From Planctomycetaceae bacterium (GTDB taxonomy: Bacteria; Planctomycetota; Planctomycetia; Pirellulales; Pirellulaceae), in the NCBI GenBank assembly GCA_007695205.1, contig REEF01000379.1, positions 1 to 9,341 on the forward strand: DNA of 9,341 nt, written 5' to 3'. Position 1 is the first letter of the stretch. Every line of letters begins with the position of its first letter. Below, one piece after another: positions 1 through 5,563 of this stretch. A program made the translations under genes and the position numbers. Under the pieces are notes generated by a model. That model was not told the origin of the DNA. It did not search any database and saw only the letters and a list, made by a program, of their open reading frames with translations.

Positions 1-1
1 T

Positions 2-130
2 GTTGACCGTCTTAGAACCTGGGTGCTGGATAAACCCCTGGGGCTATTCCCGTTCGATTTCATGTCGACGCGCGACAACCGTCCTGACGGTTGCTACTCA
101 CTTGCGCCGACCAGCGAGAGTTGGGCGTAA
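2..130 (+). CDS. possible C-terminal tail of a plus-strand gene entering from the left (partial)
   Basis: Frame 2 is open from the left edge to a TAA at 128-130 and gives 42 residues ending in ...LAPTSESWA. The residues include VDRLRTWVLD and PLGLFPFDF, and about two thirds of third codon positions are G or C, so it could be the end of a real protein. It would converge on, and overlap by 37 bases, the last codons of the minus-strand gene ending at 94. There is no domain evidence, and a 42-codon open frame at an edge can arise by chance. No function is proposed. Confidence 0.25.
   Translation, partial: VDRLRTWVLDKPLGLFPFDFMSTRDNRPDGCYSLAPTSESWA
76..93 (-). terminator. hairpin directly after the stop of the TPR-like gene
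   Basis: CAACCGTC (76-83) and GACGGTTG (86-93) are perfect reverse complements separated by two bases. They form a tight stem that abuts the TAG stop (94-96) of the minus-strand gene. The position suits the end of the 94-1040 operon, but no U-tract follows on the minus strand. It is therefore not a canonical intrinsic terminator; it may be a 3'-end stabilising stem or a chance palindrome. Confidence 0.35.
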
Positions 131-504
131 AGCCGTGCTCGGCGACTGCGTAGGATACCCGCGAAATCCTCGACGTCGCGCCGGAGGCGTTGCGGCAACT
201 CGCGTGTGAGCAGCTCGTCGCAGATCGCGATGGCTTGGTAGAAGTTCCCGGCGTGAGCCCAGCAACTGGCTGCACTGAAACGGTGAATCAAGGCTTTCTG
301 CACGAGCCCCAGTTCCGCGCACCGATCACTCAAGCTGGCCTCGATTTCCGCCGCTTCCGCGAAATGCTGCGACGCCTGTTCATCGTCTTGCTGGTCGCGT
401 AACAGGCGCGCCCGCAAGATCAAGTTCGACTTTCGCGTCTCGTCAGCCTCGAACGCAGCATCCAATCCCGAGCGAACAATCCCGCGTGGTGGTACTTGGC
501 TCAT
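94..504 (-). CDS. small TPR-like helical protein, second gene of a coupled pair
   Basis: A 136-aa protein of unknown function. Apart from a polar N-terminus (1-20) it looks all-helical. Residues 27-60 (RARLLRDQQDDEQASQHFAEAAEIE) and 64-102 (GLVQKALIHR, FSAASCWAHAGNFYQAIAICDELL) have the small/large residue spacing of paired TPR helices. A charged helix at 103-127 (LPQRLRRDVEDFAGILRSRRARL) could serve as a cap. No signal peptide or membrane segment is seen, so it is probably cytoplasmic. The start is ATG at 504, in an ATGA overlap with the stop of the upstream gene, and an AGGAG lies 8 nt before it. The two proteins are thus coupled and probably act together; TPR-like folds usually mediate protein contacts. 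The reading frame is well supported, the function is not. Confidence 0.8.
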   Translation of the reverse strand: MSQVPPRGIVRSGLDAAFEADETRKSNLILRARLLRDQQDDEQASQHFAEAAEIEASLSDRCAELGLVQKALIHRFSAASCWAHAGNFYQAIAICDELLTRELPQRLRRDVEDFAGILRSRRARLYAQLSLVGASE

Positions 505-1040
505 TCCGGTGGCTCCTGAGATCGATGAAAAGAAAAGATCGCCGTTCTCATCCCGAAGGCGACAACGGCTACGTATCCGTCAATGCCATAGGGATTCGCG
601 AGTAGCTGGTTGACTTTCACTCGATGACGCAGCTCCAGGTCGCCGGCCACCGTTCCGCTGATTTCCAAGCCGTAGTCCTTCTGGCCGTCACCAAGCCAGT
701 AGTCGAACCGGTCTCCGTACGCCGCAACACTCAGCAAGCGAAGACTTGTATACGCGACCACGAGCACGCAGGCGATGCCACATGCTGCCCATTCGGTAAT
801 CACGCGATCCGACACCGCTGGGCGAGTGGTTGGAATACTGTTGCCCGACCAGATAATTCGAATCGTGCGGACTTGGTCGTCAAAATCGAGCAGGCCACGG
901 AGCTCCACTCGCAGTGCCGCCTCAGCGGAATCCCCATCGCCCCGCAGACGAACGACTGCAAAAGGTACAAAGACGGACGCATCCATGAGATGCTCCGTGC
1001 CAATGCTTTCCAGATGGTAGGCGTCCTGTGCTGAAGCCAC
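501..1040 (-). CDS. unknown 179-aa protein, tentative PD-(D/E)XK-like core
   Basis: First gene of the minus-strand pair. I do not recognise it as a named family. It starts with GTG at 1040 behind GGAAAGGA at 7 nt spacing; the next in-frame ATG, codon 19, is the alternative. Residues 20-66 look like a beta-rich N-terminal part. Residues 80-108 form a hydrophobic helix beginning ITEWAACGIA. Then come a strand RFDYWLG (111-117), a strand GLEISGT (124-130), a basic helix RHRVKVNQLL (138-147) and a strand GYVAVVAF (155-162) ending in IFSFHR. The order E83, D113, E126-x-S128, K142 and the helix-strand-strand-helix-strand layout resemble a PD-(D/E)XK nuclease core. The usual ExK lysine is absent and K142 would have to substitute. 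Alternatives are a non-catalytic alpha/beta domain, or a protein whose helix 84-106 is a membrane segment. Confidence 0.78.
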   Translation of the reverse strand: MASAQDAYHLESIGTEHLMDASVFVPFAVVRLRGDGDSAEAALRVELRGLLDFDDQVRTIRIIWSGNSIPTTRPAVSDRVITEWAACGIACVLVVAYTSLRLLSVAAYGDRFDYWLGDGQKDYGLEISGTVAGDLELRHRVKVNQLLANPYGIDGYVAVVAFGMRTAIFSFHRSQEPPE

Positions 1041-1088
1041 CTAAATGTCCTTTCCAAGCATGGCTTTCGTGGGATCACGACCGCTTTC

Positions 1089-1117
1089 ATCGTAGCATGC
1101 GGTCTGAGCGATTCCAA
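1089..1117 (-). promoter_or_regulatory. candidate sigma70-like promoter for the 179-aa/136-aa pair
   Basis: On the minus strand, TTGGAA (1117-1112) and TACGAT (1094-1089) are separated by 17 bases, each matching four of six consensus positions. Transcription would begin near 1082, leaving a leader of about 40 nt before the GTG at 1040. It is a pattern match only; planctomycete promoters are poorly defined. Confidence 0.33.
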
Positions 1118-1225
1118 CCAGACGCAACGGCAGATAAGGTCGTAGCGCTTGATTGTACCTATTCTGTGGTAAAGCTGCGTTCGTCGAGCTGTTTCCAGCC
1201 TGGTCGGTGTCGCTTGTAATGGGAG

Positions 1226-1254
1226 TTGAGCGGGGTGGGATTGGGCGTTAAGAT
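1226..1254 (+). promoter_or_regulatory. candidate promoter for metG
   Basis: TTGAGC (1226-1231) and TAAGAT (1249-1254) are separated by exactly 17 bases. The implied start near 1261 leaves a leader of about 48 nt before the preferred metG start. The spacer is unusually G-rich, with three G-runs (1232-1235, 1237-1239, 1243-1245). Each box has only four of six matches, so this is tentative. Confidence 0.35.
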
Positions 1255-1299
1255 CTATCTCGGTGATCCGCGAAACAGATGATTTTGGACAAGTTAGAC

Positions 1300-1303
1300 G
1301 GAG
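1300..1303 (+). promoter_or_regulatory. metG ribosome binding site that decides the start
   Basis: GGAG lies 5 bases before the ATG at 1309. The upstream in-frame ATG at 1279 has no comparable site. The protein from 1309 (MSARRLLVTSALPYANG) aligns with the usual MetRS N-terminus, whereas the ten extra residues from 1279 do not. The 1309 start is therefore preferred. Confidence 0.6.
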
Positions 1304-1308
1304 TTCGC

Positions 1309-3345
1309 ATGTCTGCTCGAAGGCTGTTGGTGACATCCGCACTGCCTTATGCCAATGGCCCGATTCACATTGGTCACTTGGTAGAGTACATCCAGACGGA
1401 TATCTGGGTGCGGTTTCAGCGTCTGCGCGGTCATCGGTGCATCTATGTGTGCGCGGATGACACCCACGGTACGGCGATCATGATCCGGGCTCGTCAAGAG
1501 GGCCGGACCGAAGCGAGGTTGATCGCCGAAATGCAACAGCAGCACGAGCGTGATTTTGCTGGTTTCGATATCCAGTTCGATAACTACGGAAGCACCGACA
1601 GCGAGGAAAACCGCCGCTTTTGCCACGAGATTTGGCAGGCCCTGCGGGACCAGGATTTGATCGTGGAACGCGAGGTCTCGCAGTTGTACGATCCTCAGGC
1701 CGGTACGTTCCTGGCGGACCGCTTTGTACGAGGTACCTGTCCGCGATGCAGTCGACCCGATCAACCGGGTGACAGTTGCCAATGCGGCGCAACGTACACG
1801 CCCGCCGATTTGATCGACCCGGTCAGCGTCTTATCAGGCGCACGGCCCGAGATCCGCAAGGCCACGCATCTGTTCGTGCAACTGGGAAAGCTGCACGATT
1901 TTTTGGTCGAGTGGACGCAGAGCGGTCGGCATTTACAGCCCGAGGTGGCCAATTATCTGAAAGGACACTTCTTGCACGAACCGCTGAAGGACTGGGATAT
2001 CTCGCGACCCGCACCTTACTTCGGCTTCGAGATCCCCGACAGCCCGGGGAATTACTGGTACGTTTGGTTCGATGCTCCGATCGGATACATCGCGTCCAGC
2101 CAGCAATGGTGCGACATTCATGGCGAAAACCTGGATGACTGGTGGCGCAGCGAACAGACAGAAATCCACCACTTCATCGGCAAGGACATCACCTATTTCC
2201 ATACCCTGTTTTGGCCGGGCATGTTGAAAGTCGCCGGGTTCCAGTTGCCCACCAAGGTCCACATCCACGGGTTCTTGACGGTGGGTGGCGAAAAGATGTC
2301 CAAGAGCAAAGGCACGTTCGTCAAAGCGTCCACGTACCTGAAGCACCTTGACCAGGCCTATCTGCGGTACTACTACGCGTCCAAGATGGGGTCACGCTTG
2401 GACGACATTGATCTGAATCTGGAGGAATTCGCCAGCAAAGTGAACTCGGATCTCGTGGGTAAGGTTGTCAATCTGGCAAGTCGTTCAGCGAAGTTCGTCG
2501 AGACCATGGGGCTGGCGTCGACCTATCCCGACGACAACGGGCTGTTCGCTCACGCGGCAACGGTGGGCGACGAGATCGCCGAAGCGTATGAGAGTTGTGA
2601 TTTCGGTCGCGCCATGCGGCTGATCATGGAGTTGGCGGACCGAGCCAACCAGTTTGTGGAATCCGCGGCACCATGGAATCTTCGGAAAGACCCCGCCATG
2701 GCCGACAGATTGCAGAATGTCTGTACCGTGGCCTTGAATCTATTCCGCCAACTGGCCATTTATCTGGCGCCCGTGTTGCCGCGACTGGCCGAACAAACCG
2801 GGCGACTGCTGAACGGCCCGATTCAGCATTGGACTGACTCGAAGACCCCGCTGTTGGGAGGTCCGGTTGCACGCTTTGAACACATGATGACCCGCTTGGA
2901 TAGGAAGGATATCGAAAAGATGATCGAGGAGAGTCGAGAGGTGGAAGCGTCGGAAACGTCCGCAACGCCATCGTGGGACGATAGCGGGCAACCGCTGGTG
3001 GACGAACCGTTGGCCGAGCAGTGCACGATCGAGGATTTCGCAAAGGTCGATTTGCGAATCGCTCGGATCGTGGCAGCCGAAGAGGTCCCCGAGGCGAAGA
3101 AACTGCTGAAGCTGACGTTAAGCTTGGGTGGCGACCAACGTCGTACGGTGTTCGCTGGCATCAAAGCCGCCTACTCGCCGGAGGATCTGGTCGGACGACT
3201 GGTGGTCGCCGTGGCCAACCTGGCTCCCCGCCAAATGCGATTCGGACTGAGCGAGGGCATGGTGACTGCGGCCGGGCCGGGCGGCAGCGACGTCTTTCTG
3301 CTGTCGCCGGACCAAGGCGCCCAACCGGGCCAGCGAGTCCACTGA
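1309..3345 (+). CDS. metG: methionyl-tRNA synthetase (MetRS), long form with C-terminal tRNA-binding domain
   Basis: Charges tRNA-Met with methionine using ATP in the cytoplasm; it is essential for translation. From the preferred start it has 678 residues, almost the same as the E. coli enzyme (677). The class I signature is HIGH at 20-23 (in PYANGPIHIGH), and KMSKS is at 329-333 (GGEKMSKSKG). The inserted connective domain carries a zinc knuckle with Cys144, Cys147, Cys157 and Cys159. The last pair is C-x-C where E. coli has C-x2-C. An anticodon-binding helical domain follows (about 385-540), then a Glu/Ser-rich linker, then an EMAPII/OB-fold tRNA-binding domain from about 572 (TIEDFAKVDLRIARI) to the end, normally used for dimerisation and tRNA binding. 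The stop TGA shares its A with the start of the next gene (TGATG), so the hydrolase is probably co-expressed. The identification is secure. Confidence 0.97.
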   Translation: MSARRLLVTSALPYANGPIHIGHLVEYIQTDIWVRFQRLRGHRCIYVCADDTHGTAIMIRARQEGRTEARLIAEMQQQHERDFAGFDIQFDNYGSTDSEENRRFCHEIWQALRDQDLIVEREVSQLYDPQAGTFLADRFVRGTCPRCSRPDQPGDSCQCGATYTPADLIDPVSVLSGARPEIRKATHLFVQLGKLHDFLVEWTQSGRHLQPEVANYLKGHFLHEPLKDWDISRPAPYFGFEIPDSPGNYWYVWFDAPIGYIASSQQWCDIHGENLDDWWRSEQTEIHHFIGKDITYFHTLFWPGMLKVAGFQLPTKVHIHGFLTVGGEKMSKSKGTFVKASTYLKHLDQAYLRYYYASKMGSRLDDIDLNLEEFASKVNSDLVGKVVNLASRSAKFVETMGLASTYPDDNGLFAHAATVGDEIAEAYESCDFGRAMRLIMELADRANQFVESAAPWNLRKDPAMADRLQNVCTVALNLFRQLAIYLAPVLPRLAEQTGRLLNGPIQHWTDSKTPLLGGPVARFEHMMTRLDRKDIEKMIEESREVEASETSATPSWDDSGQPLVDEPLAEQCTIEDFAKVDLRIARIVAAEEVPEAKKLLKLTLSLGGDQRRTVFAGIKAAYSPEDLVGRLVVAVANLAPRQMRFGLSEGMVTAAGPGGSDVFLLSPDQGAQPGQRVH

Positions 3346-4160
3346 TGCTGGCGCGATGGTTGAGCCGCCTGGCCGATCGCTTGATTCTATATCCGACGAA
3401 ACATCCGATCGAGGTAACCGACAAGCGATGCCTGCCGCTGAACGTCGGGGAAGATCGCGTCGAGGTTTGGGAGCATGATGTCGGGCCTGTCGACCGGGAA
3501 CTGGATGTGCTGGTGCTGAAGTTCGCCGGCACTGGCGGACGAGCGGAGTATTCGACGGACCAGCCCGCTTGCTTCTGGCCCGAGTTGCGGGTTCGATTGT
3601 GGACGGTCAATCCGCCGGGCTACGGGGGTAGTACGGGGCGAGCCGGTGTTGCCAAGCTGGCACCGACCGCCCGAGCGGTCTACGAGCATGGAAAGCAAGA
3701 GGCCGCTGGGCGACCGCTGGTCCTGTTCGCCAACAGCTTGGGCGGTACATGTGCCCTGCACTTGGCGGCTCGATTCCATGTGGACGGGCTGATTCTTCGC
3801 AATCCTCCGCCGCTGCGGCAGATCATTTTGGCGCGATTCGGCTGGCGCACCGGGTTGCTGGGTGCCTGGCTGATCGCTCGCCAGGTGCCCGAGGAATTGG
3901 ATTCTCTAGCCAACGCGCGGCGAGCCATGGCGCCGGCTGTTTTCCTGATGTCCGAACGAGACACCATCGTTCCCCCAAGACACCAGCGTTTGATCCACCA
4001 AGCCTATCGCGGACCAAAAAACGTGGTCGTCCTGAAGAATGCGGGGCACGCCACGTCCTTGACACCGGACGATGTCAGCGCTTATCAAGAATCGCTGGCT
4101 TGGCTTTGGTTATCGATCCTTGCCGAACGCCAAACACGACGAACCGACACCATCTCCTGA
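3345..4160 (+). CDS. alpha/beta hydrolase, translationally coupled to metG
   Basis: A 271-aa alpha/beta-hydrolase-fold protein of unknown substrate. The likely triad is Ser131 in the nucleophile elbow FANSLGGT, Asp206 in SERDTIVPP and His235 in KNAGHATSL. The elbow is A-N-S-L-G, lacking the first Gly of the usual G-x-S-x-G. The strand LKFAGTGGRAEY (about 57-68) would supply the oxyanion turn, and VNPPGYGGS (about 87-95) fits the following strand and loop of the fold. No signal peptide is seen, so a cytoplasmic enzyme is likely. The ATG at 3345-3347 overlaps the metG stop in TGATG and has only a weak RBS, implying termination-reinitiation. The open frame extends upstream into metG, but that part is out-of-frame metG sequence and is excluded. 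Esterase, thioesterase or peptidase activity are all possible; a role linked to aminoacylation is suggested only by the overlap. Confidence 0.9.
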   Translation: MLARWLSRLADRLILYPTKHPIEVTDKRCLPLNVGEDRVEVWEHDVGPVDRELDVLVLKFAGTGGRAEYSTDQPACFWPELRVRLWTVNPPGYGGSTGRAGVAKLAPTARAVYEHGKQEAAGRPLVLFANSLGGTCALHLAARFHVDGLILRNPPPLRQIILARFGWRTGLLGAWLIARQVPEELDSLANARRAMAPAVFLMSERDTIVPPRHQRLIHQAYRGPKNVVVLKNAGHATSLTPDDVSAYQESLAWLWLSILAERQTRRTDTIS

Positions 4161-4198
4161 TGGCGGATTGCTCTGGTCTGGTGACGGGCTCTGCAGCT

Positions 4199-4585
4199 TT
4201 ACGATTCAACTTCTTCCGACTCGCCGGGCGCCAAGACCTGCGAACCAACTCGGGTCTGCTGGATCATGGCCATCAACTGCTCGAACCGCTCGCGGTCGAT
4301 CCGGTAGTAGATGTGCTTGCCCTCGTGGCGAGTGTCCACCAACCCGGCCGTACGAAGCAGGCCCAGATGGTGGCTAACCGCTGGCTGACTCTGGCCCAAT
4401 CGCTCCCACAAATCTCGGACGCACAGCTCTTTGCGAGCCCCCAGCATATCGAGAATTCGCAAACGAGTCTCGTCCGCCAGAAGCTTGAACAATTGAGCCA
4501 GATCCTTGACGACGCCACCCGAAGGTCGGCTGGAATTCTTGTCGCTGGACCCAAAGTGCGACGTGTTTCGTAGGCGGTTGACCAT
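4199..4585 (-). CDS. ArsR/SmtB-family winged-helix transcriptional regulator
   Basis: A 128-aa DNA-binding repressor of the ArsR type. Residues 28-48 (DLAQLFKLLADETRLRILDML) are the family's first helices. Residues 53-82 (ELCVRDLWERLGQSQPAVSHHL then GLLRTAGLV) are the helix-turn-helix. Residues 84-97 (DTRHEGKHIYYRID) form the beta-wing. The ELCVCDL arsenic-sensing motif of classical ArsR appears here as ELCVRDL, with Cys55 kept and the second Cys replaced by Arg57. A classical As(III) site is therefore incomplete; other metals or thiol redox are possible. The first 25 residues are polar and probably disordered. The start is ATG at 4585; a GGAG lies 11 nt upstream, rather far. It sits 74 bp after the Rrf2 gene in the same direction and may be co-transcribed with it. 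It converges on the hydrolase with a 38-bp gap. No metal transporter or other target gene is adjacent. Confidence 0.92.
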   Translation of the reverse strand: MVNRLRNTSHFGSSDKNSSRPSGGVVKDLAQLFKLLADETRLRILDMLGARKELCVRDLWERLGQSQPAVSHHLGLLRTAGLVDTRHEGKHIYYRIDRERFEQLMAMIQQTRVGSQVLAPGESEEVES

Positions 4586-4659
4586 GAACGCAAGCGCTCC
4601 AGAAATAAATGTGGATGTACGTGAACTGACCTGCGATGCGCGAAATTCCCAAGCTTTGC

Positions 4660-5202
4660 TCAGACAGGTGGTGTTTCTGTCCCTGACGGTGCCGATGACG
4701 CTGCAGCCGATTCACCCTCAGCCGCCTCGGTCGGGGGCGACTGCATCTCGTTGGCGACCTCCGGTTTCGGTTGAGATTGAGGGAAACGGCACAACGGTTT
4801 GTTCGGGCCAGGCACATCGATCAATTGGGCAACGCTGGTTCCGCTGAACTTCTCTTCCAACATGCGGGCAGCGTCTTCCAGTTGCTGATGCAGCGGACAC
4901 AAATCGGCCCCGTGACTGGGAAGACCCAGCGGACATTCGGAAAACCGCCGAATCGGGTCGACAGCACTGACCACCTCGTACATGGATAGCTCGTTGGCGT
5001 CGCGTGTCAGCGTGAAGCCACCATTCAGGCCTCGCTGTGAATGTACCAGACGCACCTTGCTGAGCGACTGCATGACTTTCGCCAGATAGCCAGCGGGAAC
5101 CTGCGTGGCTTCAGCGATCTGAGCCGTCGTCCGGGGACTGCCGGACTGGTCGGCAAGGTAGACAATCGCGCGAAGAGCGTACTCTGCAGTCTGAGAAATC
5201 AT
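4660..5202 (-). CDS. Rrf2-family transcriptional regulator
   Basis: A 180-aa regulator of the Rrf2 family (IscR/NsrR/CymR/HmcR relatives), usually a sensor of Fe-S, NO or cysteine state. Residues 1-65 (MISQTAEYALRAIVYLADQS, TTAQIAEATQVPAGYLAKVM, RGLNGGFTL) form the winged helix-turn-helix. A dimerisation helix and the ligand loop follow. In the loop Cys90, Cys102 and His105 (ECPLG...LCPLH) match in position the first and third cluster cysteines and the histidine of IscR (Cys92, Cys104, His107). The middle cysteine is absent, with Ser96-His97 nearby. Residues 141-180 are a Pro/Ser/Glu/Ala-rich tail beyond the usual family end. ATG 5202 is chosen over an upstream in-frame TTG (5313) because GAGGT lies 7 nt before it and the family N-terminus begins exactly there. 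It is probably autoregulated and possibly co-transcribed with the ArsR gene. Confidence 0.93.
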   Translation of the reverse strand: MISQTAEYALRAIVYLADQSGSPRTTAQIAEATQVPAGYLAKVMQSLSKVRLVHSQRGLNGGFTLTRDANELSMYEVVSAVDPIRRFSECPLGLPSHGADLCPLHQQLEDAARMLEEKFSGTSVAQLIDVPGPNKPLCRFPQSQPKPEVANEMQSPPTEAAEGESAAASSAPSGTETPPV

Positions 5203-5227
5203 GGGCTTTACCTCGAATCCATTATCA

Positions 5228-5241
5228 GGATACCAACATCC
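5228..5241. promoter_or_regulatory. palindrome at the Rrf2 transcription start, possible operator
   Basis: GGAT (5228-5231) and ATCC (5238-5241) flank six bases, GGATACCAACATCC on the plus strand. It abuts the -10 box of the Rrf2 promoter and spans the expected start site near 5235, which is where an autorepressor would act. The arms are short, so binding by the Rrf2 protein is an inference from position. Confidence 0.35.
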
Positions 5242-5270
5242 AAAATATCGCGAACCCGAGCCTCTGTCAA
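5242..5270 (-). promoter_or_regulatory. promoter of the Rrf2 gene
   Basis: On the minus strand a perfect TTGACA (5270-5265) is followed after 17 bases by TATTTT (5247-5242, four of six). The expected start near 5235 gives a leader of about 33 nt to the ATG at 5202, with GAGGT at 5214-5210. It is the best sigma70-type promoter in the window. Confidence 0.55.
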
Positions 5271-5497
5271 CCGGGTCAAGGCTTAATTTACCACTTTGTC
5301 TTATCGTTGCCAATCAGATACAAGCCAACTTATCCAAAATCGGGGCGGTTTTTTTGCCTGTCGAGTGGCTTTACCCTTCTGTCTGCAAAAGCGAAAACGT
5401 CTATCCAAAGCCCAAAATGATGCATTCAACAATAATCCGCATCTTTCATTTGTTCCCCATGTTCTTTGCTAGTTTACCTTGAACTCCCATCTTCTAA

Positions 5498-5534
5498 ATG
5501 GATCGGGCTTTGCATCGTTTCCGATACGATCCAT
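5498..5534 (+). promoter_or_regulatory. leader hairpin upstream of the LysM gene
   Basis: ATGGATCG (5498-5505) and CGATCCAT (5527-5534) form an 8-bp perfect inverted repeat. The 21-base loop contains a second stem, ATCG (5514-5517) with CGAT (5522-5525), around TTTC. The structure ends 29 nt before the LysM ATG and leaves the GGAG at 5553-5556 free. It could be an RNA structure in the 5' leader or a DNA operator; it is not followed by a U-tract, so a terminator is unlikely. Confidence 0.4.
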
Positions 5535-5563
5535 GACACGAAGGAATTCAGCGGAGTAGTGGC

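Larger units (their letters stand above)
5203..5563. other. divergent intergenic region between Rrf2 and LysM genes
   Basis: These 361 bp are richer in A+T than the genes around them. The left third holds the Rrf2 promoter and palindrome. The right end holds the leader hairpin of the LysM gene. In between there are a T7 run (about 5349-5355) without a convincing stem, a weak inverted pair GATGC (5419-5423) / GCATC (5439-5443), and no clear coding frame. No unambiguous plus-strand promoter for the LysM gene was found. TTTACC followed 16 bases later by TAAATG (ending near 5500) is the nearest match and is weak. Confidence 0.6.

Noticed and set aside
1..93. tRNA-like GTTCGATTTC near 53-62
   Set aside because: The bases around it do not form the five-pair T-stem, and no acceptor or anticodon stems are found nearby.
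624..1034. plus-strand open frame of 136 codons
   Set aside because: It is antisense to the 179-aa gene, which has an RBS, coupling to the next gene and a more protein-like sequence.
800..1342. minus-strand open frame of 180 codons overlapping the metG start
   Set aside because: It overlaps both the 179-aa gene and metG in other frames, is rich in Arg/Ser/Thr as out-of-frame shadows are, and has no RBS.
3021..3344. N-terminal extension of the alpha/beta hydrolase frame
   Set aside because: It lies within the metG C-terminal tRNA-binding domain in another frame; the hydrolase fold begins after 3345.
4160..4573. plus-strand frame starting in a TGATG overlap with the hydrolase stop
   Set aside because: The stop/start overlap is tempting, but the frame is wholly antisense to the well-defined ArsR gene and has no recognisable domain.
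5336..5357. CAAAA...TTTTG stem with T7 run as a terminator
   Set aside because: The stem is five pairs, nearly all A-T, and is not placed at the end of any gene.
5201..5482. 93-codon plus-strand frame in the Rrf2-LysM intergenic region
   Set aside because: It covers the Rrf2 promoter and has no RBS or protein-like pattern.
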